Below are positions 44,011 to 54,254 of a stretch of DNA of 64,000 nucleotides, piece by piece. Under the pieces are notes generated by a model. That model made no database searches. It saw nothing but the letters and a program-made list of their open reading frames with translations, and was not told the DNA's origin. Numbering within the stretch: position 1 is the stretch's first letter; each line of letters opens with the position of its first letter. The stretch covers positions 42,121-106,120 of the forward strand of contig CAZFNS010000005.1 in NCBI GenBank assembly GCA_964520475.1. The letters are read 5' to 3'. This DNA is from Ruminobacter sp964520475 (GTDB lineage: Bacteria; Pseudomonadota; Gammaproteobacteria; Enterobacterales; Succinivibrionaceae). Made by a program: the position numbers and the translations under genes.

Positions 44011-44665
44011 AGACCGGCTGAAAGAAAAGCTCAGGAAGAGTCTCGCGTCCGCGGGCTTTCCCGCTGACGAAGATCAAATCCGGCTGCTCGCCGGGTACGC
44101 CGCGCTGCTCTGCAAATGGAACGCGGCCTTCAACCTGACCTCCGTGAGGGATCCCGAGGATATGGTGGACCGGCACCTGATCGATTCCCTCGCCGTCTCG
44201 GAGCATCTCCGGGGCGGGCGCTTCATCGACGCGGGCACCGGCCCGGGGCTCCCGGGAATTCCCCTCGCCATAGCCGGCCCCGGCAGGGAATTTTACCTGC
44301 TCGACAGCAGGAGCAAGCGCATCAGTTTCATCAGGCAGGTAAAAAGGGAATTGGGTATAAAAAATATATACCCCGTCCTCGGCCGGTGCGAAAATTTCGC
44401 CGACAATCCTCTTAACAAAACCCATTTTGATGGTATACTTAGCCGGGCTTTCGCGTCTCTCCGGGACATGCTGCGGCTGTGCCGGGACATGGCGGACGAG
44501 GGCACGGTGTTTTACGCCATGAAAGGACGCCTCGACCGGGCCGAACTCGAAGAGATCCGCGGCGCGTGCGGATCCGTAGACATAATAAGGCTGAAAACGC
44601 CGGAGCGCCTGGGCGAAAGGCACCTGATTATTATAGGAAGCGACAACCGATGGGAAAAATTATAG
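43997..44665 (+). CDS. rsmG: 16S rRNA m7G527 methyltransferase RsmG
   Basis: SAM-dependent methyltransferase of 222 residues. The SAM-binding loop FIDAGTGPGLPGIPLAI and the LLDSRSKRISFIRQV segment are family typical. It overlaps mnmG upstream (14 bases) and parA downstream (16 bases), so all are probably translated from one mRNA. Confidence 0.96.
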   Translation: MANLEDRLKEKLRKSLASAGFPADEDQIRLLAGYAALLCKWNAAFNLTSVRDPEDMVDRHLIDSLAVSEHLRGGRFIDAGTGPGLPGIPLAIAGPGREFYLLDSRSKRISFIRQVKRELGIKNIYPVLGRCENFADNPLNKTHFDGILSRAFASLRDMLRLCRDMADEGTVFYAMKGRLDRAELEEIRGACGSVDIIRLKTPERLGERHLIIIGSDNRWEKL

Positions 44666-45450
44666 CGTTTGCCAACCAGAAGGGCGGCGTGGGCAAGACC
44701 ACGTCGTGCGTGAACATGGCGGCTTCTCTCGCGACCAGCAAAAAGATACTCCTCGTCGATCTGGATCCGCAGGGCAACGCGACGTCGTCGAGCGGCATCG
44801 CCAAGACGGAAACGGAAAAGAACGCGTGCAACATTCTGATGGACGGAGCCCGGGCCGCGGACGAGATCATAACCGAGACGACCGGCGGCTACCACATTAT
44901 CCCGGCCAACAGCGATCTCACCGCCGCCGAGGTGGGCCTCATGAATTTTTACGCCCGGGAGAACCGGCTTAAGAAAGCCCTCGACGAAATCAGGGACGAC
45001 TACGACTACATCCTGATCGACTGTCCCCCGGCGCTCAACCTGCTGACCGTGAACGCGCTCTGCGCGGCCGATTCGGTGATCGTTCCCGTGCAGTGCGAGT
45101 ATTTCTCCCTGGAGGGGCTCGCCGATCTCGAGGACACCATCGGCAAGATCAAGGAAAACATCAACGGGCGGCTGGAGATCGAAGGCATCCTGAGAACGAT
45201 GTTCGACGGCAGGGCCAGGCTCGCCTCGGAAGTGTCCGACGAGCTTAAAAAGCATTTCAAAAACAAAATTTTCAAAACGATAATTCCGCGCAACATAAAA
45301 CTCGCCGAGGCGCCGAGCTTCTGGAAGCCCGCGCTTTATTACGACAAATCGTGTCTCGGCACCAGAGCCTACCTCGCGCTCGCGGGCGAGTTTCTGCAGA
45401 ACCAGGAGAACCGGGAAAACCGGGAAAAGGCGGACGGCGCGGTACGATAA
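44650..45450 (+). CDS. parA: Chromosome partitioning ATPase ParA (Soj)
   Basis: Deviant Walker ATPase of 266 residues that binds DNA non-specifically and moves ParB-parS complexes. Walker A KGGVGKTT is at residues 11-18 with the signature Lys; A' LVDLDPQGNAT and Walker B ILIDCPPAL are intact. The short N-terminus without a helix-turn-helix marks the chromosomal (type Ib-like) form. ATG 44650 has AGGAAG upstream; the frame extends further left only as read-through. Partner of the downstream parB and presumably of the array at 13.6-15.6 kb. Confidence 0.96.
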   Translation: MGKIIAFANQKGGVGKTTSCVNMAASLATSKKILLVDLDPQGNATSSSGIAKTETEKNACNILMDGARAADEIITETTGGYHIIPANSDLTAAEVGLMNFYARENRLKKALDEIRDDYDYILIDCPPALNLLTVNALCAADSVIVPVQCEYFSLEGLADLEDTIGKIKENINGRLEIEGILRTMFDGRARLASEVSDELKKHFKNKIFKTIIPRNIKLAEAPSFWKPALYYDKSCLGTRAYLALAGEFLQNQENRENREKADGAVR

Positions 45451-45468
45451 CACAGACAGGGTCGGGAA

Positions 45469-46335
45469 ATGGGCAGCAAACTTGGCAGAGGCCTGGATTC
45501 GTTACTGAGAAACAACACCGGGCGCGCGGGCGCTCCGGCGGAGGACGGCGCGGGGGAGCGTAAAGGTCTCCTGAGCCTGGACGTCGCTTCCCTGGTTCCG
45601 GGAAAGTATCAGCCCAGAAAAGACATGTCCCCGGAGTCCCTCGAGGAGCTGGCCGGATCCGTCCGGCGCCAGGGCGTGGTGCAGCCGGTCATCGTCAGAA
45701 AAACGGAAGGGGGCAAATACGAGATCGTCGCGGGAGAGCGGCGCTGGCGGGCCGCCAAAATGGCCGGTCTCGCCGAGATCCCGTGCCTGCTGCGCGACAT
45801 GAGCGATCGCGACGCCATGATCGTGGCCCTGGTCGAAAACATCCAGCGCGAAAATTTAAATGCCATGGAGGAGTCGGAAAGCCTCGAAAGACTGGCGCGG
45901 GAACTCGATCTGACCCACGAGGCGCTCGCCGACGCGCTCGGCAAGTCCAGATCCGCCGTTTCCAACCTGATAAGGCTCGGCGCGCTGGCCGGCAAAACCA
46001 AAGATCTGCTCCGCGAGGGCAAACTGGAGATGGGGCACGCCCGCGCCCTGCTGGCGCTCGGGGGAGAACTGCAGGAAAAGACCGCGCTCGCCGTGGCCCG
46101 GCGGGGGCTCACCGTCAGGGACACGGAAAATCTCGTCAAACGACTGCTCAATCCTTCGCGGCCTCCCGAAAAAGAGAGCGACGGCGGCTTCGAGGATCTG
46201 CGCCGGCTGGTGAAGAGCCGTTTCGCCGGTCTCAGCGTCAGGTGCGTAAGCTCCGGGAACAACCGGGGCCGGCTCGTCCTGTCCTACAAAAACGCCGAGG
46301 AACTGCAAAAAATCAAGGGGCTGCTCGGGCTCTGA
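45469..46335 (+). CDS. parB: Chromosome partitioning CTPase ParB (Spo0J)
   Basis: 288-residue parS-binding CTP-dependent clamp. N-terminal ParA-activating segment (GSKLGRGLDSLL), CTP-binding C motif around VRRQGVVQPVIVR, GERRWR at residues 89-94, ENIQREN at 123-129, and the helix-turn-helix ALADALGKSRSAVSNLIRL (about 152-170) that reads the parS core; C-terminal dimerisation domain. All catalytic motifs are intact, so it should recognise the TGTTTCACGTGAAACA sites found in the window. The last gene before the atp operon. Confidence 0.96.
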   Translation: MGSKLGRGLDSLLRNNTGRAGAPAEDGAGERKGLLSLDVASLVPGKYQPRKDMSPESLEELAGSVRRQGVVQPVIVRKTEGGKYEIVAGERRWRAAKMAGLAEIPCLLRDMSDRDAMIVALVENIQRENLNAMEESESLERLARELDLTHEALADALGKSRSAVSNLIRLGALAGKTKDLLREGKLEMGHARALLALGGELQEKTALAVARRGLTVRDTENLVKRLLNPSRPPEKESDGGFEDLRRLVKSRFAGLSVRCVSSGNNRGRLVLSYKNAEELQKIKGLLGL

Positions 46336-46337
46336 GT

Positions 46338-46366
46338 TTGACTTTGCGGGGTCTATGTTTTACACT
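46338..46366 (+). promoter_or_regulatory. Probable promoter of the atp operon
   Basis: TTGACT (46338-46343) and TACACT (46361-46366) with 17-base spacing, immediately after parB and 36 bases before atpI. Confidence 0.55.
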
Positions 46367-46401
46367 GTAAGCTGAATGTTGGGAAAACGGTTTCTTAGAA
46401 C

Positions 46402-46845
46402 ATGGCGATGCAAGCGGCCGGAAGAGATCACGACATCCGTCTTATAGCCCGCAGGACGGCGCTGCTTAACGTTTTCGCGGGACTGTTCCTTTCTTTCTTC
46501 TGTCTGCTGCTCAACGGATCCGTATTTTCTTACGAATCCGGCAGGGTCTTCCTATCGACGCTGTCCGCCATGGCGGTGTTCACTGCGGCCTATTGCGCCT
46601 TCGCCGCCTCCGTTCTGGGGTTCTGCGGGAGGTTTGAAACTCCCGAGTGCGTTTTTCTCGGTTATATTTTCGGTTTTATCGTCAAATTTACGGTACTGGC
46701 TGTTCTTCTGATAGCAGTATTTAAATTTATTCCGGTAATACCCGGTCTGTTTTTTGTGGCATTCGGTATGCATGTGTTCTTACAGCATGCGGCGGCGCCG
46801 GCGGTTTCCGTCCGGACGGAACAGGACCGGGGACAGGAACAGTGA
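46402..46845 (+). CDS. atpI: ATP synthase subunit I
   Basis: 147-residue membrane protein with four hydrophobic helices, the first gene of the ATP synthase operon as is usual. AtpI is poorly conserved and is assigned mainly on position, size and topology; in other bacteria it assists c-ring assembly or Mg2+ supply. It ends 3 bases before atpB. Confidence 0.8.
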   Translation: MAMQAAGRDHDIRLIARRTALLNVFAGLFLSFFCLLLNGSVFSYESGRVFLSTLSAMAVFTAAYCAFAASVLGFCGRFETPECVFLGYIFGFIVKFTVLAVLLIAVFKFIPVIPGLFFVAFGMHVFLQHAAAPAVSVRTEQDRGQEQ

Positions 46846-46848
46846 ATC

Positions 46849-48192
46849 ATGGCTAACGAAGAAGTTAAAAGCGTTTCAGAAAGCGGATCGACGGAGTACA
46901 TAAACCACCATCTGGAGTTCCTGCAGGTTGACATCCACACCGGCATCGTCCAAAACAGCAAAAAAGTAACCAGCGTGGCCGCTTACAACGACTGCGTCGC
47001 CTCCGGAAAATCCGACGACGCCTGTCTGGCCGACCTTAACGCCTCCGACTGCCATATCAGGGATCTCGGCTCGTCGGTGTGCGTGCCGTACAAAAGCGGG
47101 GAAGTCCAGGGGATTTTCAATCCCGGCGTCCTGAATCTCGATTCCACCCTGATATCGGTGTTCCTAGGCTTTCTGTTTCTGGGGCTTTTCGCCGCGGCGG
47201 TGCGGCTGTCCAAAAAAAGTGCCGTGCCCAATCTCTTCCTGACCGCGGTGGAAATGATCGTGGGGTTCGTCAACTCTTCGGTGAAGGATATCTTCAACGT
47301 GCGGAACCGGTTCATCGCGCCCCTTTCCCTCACCGTATTCATGTGGGTGTTCGCCATGAACCTGCTGGATCTGCTTCCCGTCGATCTGCTGCCGAACATC
47401 TGCAAGAGCATCGGCATTCCCTATCTGAGGGTGGTGCCCTCGGCCGACGTGAACATCACCATGGCGATGTCGGTTTCCGTGTTCCTGCTTATCCTCGTCT
47501 ACACGTTCCGCTACAAGGGGATCAGGGGGTTCGTCAGCGATTACGCCCTGCACCCCTTCAACACCTGGCTGCTCGCCCCGGTCAATATTTTCCTGGAGGG
47601 CGTGTCCCTGCTGGCGAAGCCGGTTTCGCTCGGCCTGCGGTTGTTCGGGAACATGTACGCGGGCGAGACCATTTTCATTCTGATCACCATTTTCTTCGGC
47701 TTCTCGCCGGCGGCCGATTCCTACGGGTTCTGCGCCGGGTTCTACGCGACTCTCGCCGTTCTGTTCGGCTTCGTGTGGCTCTGCGGGAACAGGGGAGGGG
47801 CGACGCGGGGACTGAGCTGCGCGCTGACGCTCCTGGCTCTCGCCGCGGGCGGATGCGCCGTCGCCGGGCTGACGGGCGGCGTCCCGGAAATCCCGGAGCC
47901 TTCCGTCCTGTATTACGGCGGGGCCCTATTCACGGCGGGCGCGCTCGCGCTGGCGTGGCTGTACCGCGACAGCAAGGGGAAGATGTGGTCGCTCTTGGCC
48001 GCGGCCGTGTTCATCGGAGCCGCCGCCGCCGATTCGGCCCTGCGCGGCGCCGCTCCGATCGGAGCCCTCGCGGGCATCATTCTCAACCTGGTGTGGGCGC
48101 TGTTTCATATTCTGATAATTTTCCTGCAGGCGTTCATATTCATGATTTTAACCATCGTGTATCTCGCGTCCGCAAGTTCGGCAGAGGAATAG
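46849..48192 (+). CDS. atpB: ATP synthase Fo subunit a with a large extra membrane segment
   Basis: Stator half of the proton channel. Residues 97-280 follow normal AtpB, including the essential Arg in LGLRLFGNMYAGE (R264, E. coli R210) and E273 (E. coli E219); the end NLVWALFHILIIFLQAFIFMILTIVYL holds H420 and Q427. The gene is 447 residues instead of about 270. Two parts are added: about 40 residues after the N-terminal LQVDIHTG, with four Cys (49, 59, 68, 78), and about 120 residues (roughly 284-410, nt 47698-48078) between the last two helices, with about four hydrophobic stretches. The frame is uninterrupted and the functional residues are kept, so the protein is likely active. Confidence 0.93.
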   Translation: MANEEVKSVSESGSTEYINHHLEFLQVDIHTGIVQNSKKVTSVAAYNDCVASGKSDDACLADLNASDCHIRDLGSSVCVPYKSGEVQGIFNPGVLNLDSTLISVFLGFLFLGLFAAAVRLSKKSAVPNLFLTAVEMIVGFVNSSVKDIFNVRNRFIAPLSLTVFMWVFAMNLLDLLPVDLLPNICKSIGIPYLRVVPSADVNITMAMSVSVFLLILVYTFRYKGIRGFVSDYALHPFNTWLLAPVNIFLEGVSLLAKPVSLGLRLFGNMYAGETIFILITIFFGFSPAADSYGFCAGFYATLAVLFGFVWLCGNRGGATRGLSCALTLLALAAGGCAVAGLTGGVPEIPEPSVLYYGGALFTAGALALAWLYRDSKGKMWSLLAAAVFIGAAAADSALRGAAPIGALAGIILNLVWALFHILIIFLQAFIFMILTIVYLASASSAEE

Positions 48193-48206
48193 AGTGGAGC
48201 ATTAAA

Positions 48207-48434
48207 ATGGATTATATTTACATCGCGGCGGGTATTATGTTCGGTCTGGCGGCTGTGGGAGCCGCGGTCGGCATAGGCATTCTCGGCGGCAAGTTCATCG
48301 AAGGCGCCGCCAGGCAGCCCGATCTGACCGGCGCCCTGAGAACGCAGTTCTTCATCGTCATGGGTCTGGTGGACGCCATCCCGATGATCGCGACGGGCCT
48401 GGGGTTGTATCTGATGTTTGCCGTGGCCAAGTAG
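48207..48434 (+). CDS. atpE: ATP synthase Fo subunit c, copy 1
   Basis: 75-residue two-helix proteolipid of the c-ring. The glycine-rich first helix and the polar loop ARQPDL are present, with the ion-carrying Asp56 in GLVDAIPMIATG. Followed after 53 bases by a second, nearly identical gene. The protein differs from copy 2 at only three positions (residues 3, 6 and 9), while the DNA differs at many third codon positions. Confidence 0.95.
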   Translation: MDYIYIAAGIMFGLAAVGAAVGIGILGGKFIEGAARQPDLTGALRTQFFIVMGLVDAIPMIATGLGLYLMFAVAK

Positions 48435-48487
48435 GGCGGCGGAAAAGAATTGAAGCTTTAACGAATTTTTTAAGGGGAGATTTACAG

Positions 48488-48715
48488 ATGGACACTATTT
48501 ATCTCGCGGCCGCCATCATGTTCGGCCTCGCCGCCGTCGGAGCGGCGGTCGGAATCGGCATTCTCGGCGGCAAGTTCATTGAAGGAGCCGCCCGGCAGCC
48601 CGATCTGACCGGAGCCCTGAGAACCCAGTTCTTCATCGTCATGGGTCTGGTCGACGCCATTCCGATGATCGCCACGGGTCTGGGACTTTATCTGATGTTT
48701 GCCGTGGCCAAGTAA
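48488..48715 (+). CDS. atpE: ATP synthase Fo subunit c, copy 2
   Basis: 75-residue duplicate of the preceding gene, starting MDTIYLAAAI rather than MDYIYIAAGI and identical from residue 10 on. It has its own RBS (AAGGGGAGA). Asp56 is retained. Numerous synonymous differences show the duplication is not an assembly artefact and that both copies are under purifying selection or gene conversion. Confidence 0.95.
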   Translation: MDTIYLAAAIMFGLAAVGAAVGIGILGGKFIEGAARQPDLTGALRTQFFIVMGLVDAIPMIATGLGLYLMFAVAK

Positions 48716-48742
48716 GGCCGGCGGCCACCGCGGGGGCGTATT

Positions 48743-49210
48743 ATGAGTTTTAACATGACTTTCGTAGTGCAGATGATCGCGTTCTTCATCTTCGCCTTCA
48801 TCTGCATGCAGCTTTGGCCGCTGATCCTGGATCGGATCGCCAAGCGGCAGGACGAAATAAAGAAGAGCATAGAGAGCGCGAACCGGGCGGTTCAGGAAAT
48901 AGAACTGTCCAAAACCAAGGCCGAGGGCATCGTCAGCGATGCCAAGCGCCAGGCCCTGGAGATCGTGGACGCCGCGAACAAGCGCAAGGATCGCATCATC
49001 GATCAGGCCGCCGTCGAGGCCAAGGAAGAGAAGGCCAGGATCATCCAGACGGCCGCCGCCGAAATCGAAAGCGAGAAAAACCGGGCCAGGGAAGAACTCA
49101 GAAAGAATATTTCCGGGCTCGTCGTGCAGTGCGCGCGCAAGGTTATGGAACAGAAGATCGACGAAAAGGCCGACGCGGCTCTGGCGGATGAAATTTTGAA
49201 GCAGATCTAG
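48743..49210 (+). CDS. atpF: ATP synthase Fo subunit b
   Basis: Peripheral stalk subunit of 155 residues: one N-terminal membrane helix (FVVQMIAFFIFAFICMQLWPLIL) followed by a long charged coiled coil rich in Glu, Lys and Ala. Only one copy is present, expected to dimerise. Confidence 0.95.
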   Translation: MSFNMTFVVQMIAFFIFAFICMQLWPLILDRIAKRQDEIKKSIESANRAVQEIELSKTKAEGIVSDAKRQALEIVDAANKRKDRIIDQAAVEAKEEKARIIQTAAAEIESEKNRAREELRKNISGLVVQCARKVMEQKIDEKADAALADEILKQI

Positions 49211-49221
49211 GGGGAGCCGTC

Positions 49222-49752
49222 ATGTCAGATGTAGCAACCGTAGCGAGACCGTACGCGCGGGCCGCTTTCTCCTTCGCGGAGGAGAAAGGCAAAACTGCGG
49301 AGTGGCGCGAATTTCTGTTTCTCCTCGATCTGGTGAAGAAATCTTCGCCCGTTCTGTCTCCCGGCAACACCCTGTCCGGCGAGTTCCGGGCGGATTACGT
49401 GAAAAAGGTTCTCGACGGTTATATCGACGAATTCCAGCTGAATTTCGTGAAAATTCTGATTGAGGCGAACCGTCTGGACGCCATCCCCGAAATATTCGTC
49501 CAGTACGAGAAGCTGCTCGGGGATTCCCGGGGCGTGTCCGAAGCGGAGGTCGTCTCGGCCAGGCCGCTTTCCGACGGGGACATCCGGAGAATCGGCGAAA
49601 GGCTCGAAAGCAGGTACGGCAGGAAATTCAATCTGAAGAACACGGTCGATCCGTCCGTCATCGGCGGACTGATTATCAAGACCGACGGCATGGTTATTGA
49701 CGCGAGCATCGGCGGAAGGCTGGAAAGGCTGGCCGGCGCCCTGATATCTTAA
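49222..49752 (+). CDS. atpH: ATP synthase F1 subunit delta
   Basis: 176-residue stalk connector. N-terminal helical domain starting VARPYARAAFSFAEEKG and C-terminal DPSVIGGLIIKTDGMVIDASIGGRL are the family signatures. Between atpF and atpA in canonical order. Confidence 0.95.
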   Translation: MSDVATVARPYARAAFSFAEEKGKTAEWREFLFLLDLVKKSSPVLSPGNTLSGEFRADYVKKVLDGYIDEFQLNFVKILIEANRLDAIPEIFVQYEKLLGDSRGVSEAEVVSARPLSDGDIRRIGERLESRYGRKFNLKNTVDPSVIGGLIIKTDGMVIDASIGGRLERLAGALIS

Positions 49753-49767
49753 AAAAGGAATTTTGGT

Positions 49768-51309
49768 ATGCAGCTGAATTCTACTGAAATTGCGGAACTC
49801 ATAAAAGAAAGAATCGAGCGTTTCGAGGTTGTAACGGAAGCGAAGTCGGAAGGCACGGTGGTGTCGGTGTCCGACGGCATCGTCATCATTCACGGGCTCA
49901 GGGACGTCATGCAGGGGGAAATGATTGAGTTTCCGGACAGCAGGTACGGTCTGGCCCTGAACCTTGAGAGAGACGGGGTGGGCGCCATCGTCATGGGCCC
50001 GTACGCGGATATAAGGGAAGGCCAGAAGGTCCGCTGCACCGGGCGCATCCTGGAGGTTCCGGTCGGCCCCTCGCTGCTCGGCCGCGTGGTCGACGCCCTC
50101 GGCCGTCCCCTCGACGGCAAGGGGCCGGTGACCGGGGAGAGCTTTTCGCCCGTGGAGGTCATAGCTCCCGGGGTCATAGCCAGAAAATCCGTTTCCGAGC
50201 CCGTGCAGACGGGCTACAAGTCCGTGGACGCCATGATTCCGATCGGCCGCGGGCAGCGCGAGCTCATCATCGGCGACAGGCAGGTGGGCAAGACCTCCCT
50301 GGCCGTCGACGCGATCATCAACCAGAAGAACTACGGCGTCAAATGCATCTACGTCGCCATCGGCCAGAAAGCCTCCACGATTTCGTCCGTGGTGAGAAAC
50401 CTGCAGGAGCACGGCGCCCTGGAAAACACCATCGTGGTGGCGGCTTCCGCCTCGGACACCGCCGCGCTCCAGTACATCGCCCCGTACGCCGGCTGCGCGA
50501 TGGGCGAATATTTCCGCGATCACGGCGAGGACGCGCTGATCGTTTACGACGACCTGTCCAAGCACGCGGTGGCCTACCGCCAGATTTCCCTGCTGCTGCG
50601 CCGTCCGCCCGGACGCGAGGCTTACCCGGGCGACGTCTTTTATCTGCATTCGCGTCTGCTCGAGCGCGCCGCCCGGGTGAACGAGGAGTACGTGGAGCAG
50701 GTGACCGGCGGAGCCGTGAAGGGCCGCACGGGATCGCTCACCGCCCTGCCGATCATCGAAACTCAGGCGGGCGACGTTTCCGCGTTCGTTCCGACGAACG
50801 TCATTTCCATAACGGACGGCCAGATCTTCCTGACCACCCAGGCGTTCAACTCCGGCATCAGGCCGGCGGTGGACCCCGGCATATCGGTGTCCCGCGTGGG
50901 CGGAGCGGCTCAGACCAAACTCATCAAAAAGCTGTCCGGGGGCATCCGCACCGCGCTCGCCCAGTACCGCGAGCTGGTCGCGTTCTCCCAGTTCTCGAGC
51001 GACCTCGACGAAGCGACCAAAAAGCAGCTCAATCACGGCGAGAAGGTCACCGAGCTGATGAAGCAGAAACAGTACGAGCCCCTCGACGTCGCCGAGCAGG
51101 CCCTGCTGCTCTTCGCCGCGGAAAGAGGCTTCCTCGAGGACGTGGAACTGGCCAAATTGGCCGGTTTCGAATCGGCCCTCCTGAGCTACGCCCGGACGGA
51201 GCGTCAGGCCGACATGAAGAGCCTGGCGGAAAATCCCGTATACGACGACGGCTCCGTGGCCAAACTCACGGATATTCTGCAGAAGTTCAAAGAGACGCAG
51301 ACCTTCTGA
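49768..51309 (+). CDS. atpA: ATP synthase F1 subunit alpha
   Basis: Non-catalytic nucleotide-binding subunit, 513 residues. P-loop GDRQVGKTSLAVD and the signature PAVDPGISVSRVGGAAQ are intact. Canonical length and order. Confidence 0.97.
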   Translation: MQLNSTEIAELIKERIERFEVVTEAKSEGTVVSVSDGIVIIHGLRDVMQGEMIEFPDSRYGLALNLERDGVGAIVMGPYADIREGQKVRCTGRILEVPVGPSLLGRVVDALGRPLDGKGPVTGESFSPVEVIAPGVIARKSVSEPVQTGYKSVDAMIPIGRGQRELIIGDRQVGKTSLAVDAIINQKNYGVKCIYVAIGQKASTISSVVRNLQEHGALENTIVVAASASDTAALQYIAPYAGCAMGEYFRDHGEDALIVYDDLSKHAVAYRQISLLLRRPPGREAYPGDVFYLHSRLLERAARVNEEYVEQVTGGAVKGRTGSLTALPIIETQAGDVSAFVPTNVISITDGQIFLTTQAFNSGIRPAVDPGISVSRVGGAAQTKLIKKLSGGIRTALAQYRELVAFSQFSSDLDEATKKQLNHGEKVTELMKQKQYEPLDVAEQALLLFAAERGFLEDVELAKLAGFESALLSYARTERQADMKSLAENPVYDDGSVAKLTDILQKFKETQTF

Positions 51310-51348
51310 CGGAAAGCGACATTAACGTAAAGCGACAAGGAGCAAGCA

Positions 51349-52212
51349 ATGCCGGGGGCAAAGGAAATCAAAGGCAAGATCATGAGTGTCAAAAGCACTC
51401 AGAAGATTACCGGAGCCATGCAGACGGTCGCCGCCTCCAAGATGCACAAGGCGCAGGAGCGCATGGAACTGAGCCGTCCCTACACGAACGGCATGCTGAA
51501 GATCATCGGGCACATCGCCAGGGCGCATCTCGAGTACAGGCATCCCTTCACCGTGGAAAGGCCGGTGAAAAACATCGGATACATCATCGTGTCGACGGAC
51601 CGGGGGCTGTGCGGCGGGCTTAACATAAACCTGTTCCGCAAAGTCATCGCCGCGATGAGCGAAGATCACGAAAAAGGCATAGAAAGCTGCGTTGCGCTGC
51701 TCGGGAGCAAGGCCTGCAATTTCTTCAGCAGGTTCGACATCCGGACCCTGGCGCACGCGTCGAGCATGGGCGACGATCCCAAGATCGAAAGTCTCATCGG
51801 CGCGGTCCGCCTGATGCTTAAGGCCTACGACAACCGAGAAATCGACAAGCTGTGCATCGTTTACAACAAGTTCGTGAACACCATGGTCCAGACTCCGATC
51901 ATCGAGCAGATCATCCCGCTGACCCCGAACGCGAACAGCTCGGTCAGGGACGATTACTGGGACTACATCTACGAGCCCGACGCGAACATGCTGCTCGACA
52001 AGATTTTTTCCAGGTACATCGAATCCGTCGTGTACCAGGGAGTGGTGGAAAATCTCGCATCCGAGCAGGCCGCCCGCATGGTGGCGATGAGAGCCGCCAC
52101 CGACAACGCCGAGCGGCTGGTAAATGATTTGCAGCTGGTTTACAACAAGGCCAGGCAGGCCGGCATCACCCAGGAGCTTACCGAAATAGTCTCCGGCGCC
52201 GCGGCCGTCTGA
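51349..52212 (+). CDS. atpG: ATP synthase F1 subunit gamma
   Basis: Central rotor shaft, 287 residues. Long coiled-coil N-terminus (AKEIKGKIMSVKSTQKITGAMQTVAASKM) and C-terminus (MRAATDNAERLVNDLQLVYNKARQAGITQELTEI) are typical. Confidence 0.97.
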   Translation: MPGAKEIKGKIMSVKSTQKITGAMQTVAASKMHKAQERMELSRPYTNGMLKIIGHIARAHLEYRHPFTVERPVKNIGYIIVSTDRGLCGGLNINLFRKVIAAMSEDHEKGIESCVALLGSKACNFFSRFDIRTLAHASSMGDDPKIESLIGAVRLMLKAYDNREIDKLCIVYNKFVNTMVQTPIIEQIIPLTPNANSSVRDDYWDYIYEPDANMLLDKIFSRYIESVVYQGVVENLASEQAARMVAMRAATDNAERLVNDLQLVYNKARQAGITQELTEIVSGAAAV

Positions 52213-52233
52213 CGAATAGAGCACGAGGTTTAC

Positions 52234-53640
<1,407 letters not shown>

Positions 53641-53674
53641 GTCCGAGAACTTGTGATTCGAGAAGGGGGTCCGG

Positions 53675-54139
53675 ATGGCGGATCAGCAAAACGAAAATGA
53701 GAATAAGGACGCCGAGCCCAAGACCATGCATCTGCGCATAGTCAGCGCCGAAAAACACATTTTCAGCGGCAGCGTGCGTTCGGTCGCCCTCATGGGCATC
53801 GAGGGAGCGCTCGGCATTTATCCCGGACACAGCCCGCTTCTGACTTTCGTGGGCGCGAGCAACGTGGTTTACATGGATCTCGACGGTTCCAGAAAACTGG
53901 TGAACGTGTACGGCGGCATCCTGGAGGTGCAGCCGCAGAGCGTTTCCCTGCTGGTGGACACGGCGATCAGAGGCGACGACATCGACGAGTCCCTGGCTCT
54001 GGAATCGAAGCGTCAGGCCGAAGAGAAACTGGCGAAGGGCGCGCACGACAAGGATTACTACACGGCGCTCACGGAACTGTCGCGCGCGCTGTCCAAACTG
54101 CGCGCCATCGAGCTTACCAAGAAATTCGGCAAGCAATGA
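53675..54139 (+). CDS. atpC: ATP synthase F1 subunit epsilon
   Basis: Regulatory rotor subunit, 154 residues: beta-sandwich with GIEGALGIYPGHSPLLT and a C-terminal helical hairpin. The N-terminus has about 15 extra acidic residues (MADQQNENENKDAEPKT) before the conserved MHLRIVSAEK; an alternative start at the internal Met (TMHLRIV) is possible, but the RBS GAAGGGGGT supports the longer form. Confidence 0.95.
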   Translation: MADQQNENENKDAEPKTMHLRIVSAEKHIFSGSVRSVALMGIEGALGIYPGHSPLLTFVGASNVVYMDLDGSRKLVNVYGGILEVQPQSVSLLVDTAIRGDDIDESLALESKRQAEEKLAKGAHDKDYYTALTELSRALSKLRAIELTKKFGKQ

Positions 54140-54152
54140 TAACTTCTTCCCC

Positions 54153-54178
54153 GGGCCGGCGGGTCTTTCCGCCGGCCG
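54153..54178 (+). terminator. Hairpin at the end of the atp operon
   Basis: Perfect GGCCGGCGG-N6-CCGCCGGCC stem 15 bases after atpC, without a T-run; it may stabilise the mRNA end or terminate weakly. Confidence 0.5.
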
Positions 54179-54254
54179 CTGTACCGGGGTTTCGGCAGAT
54201 TTGCATCCGCGGCCCGGTTAAGCGCGCCGCCGGAAAACATTAGGAACGCGGGAT

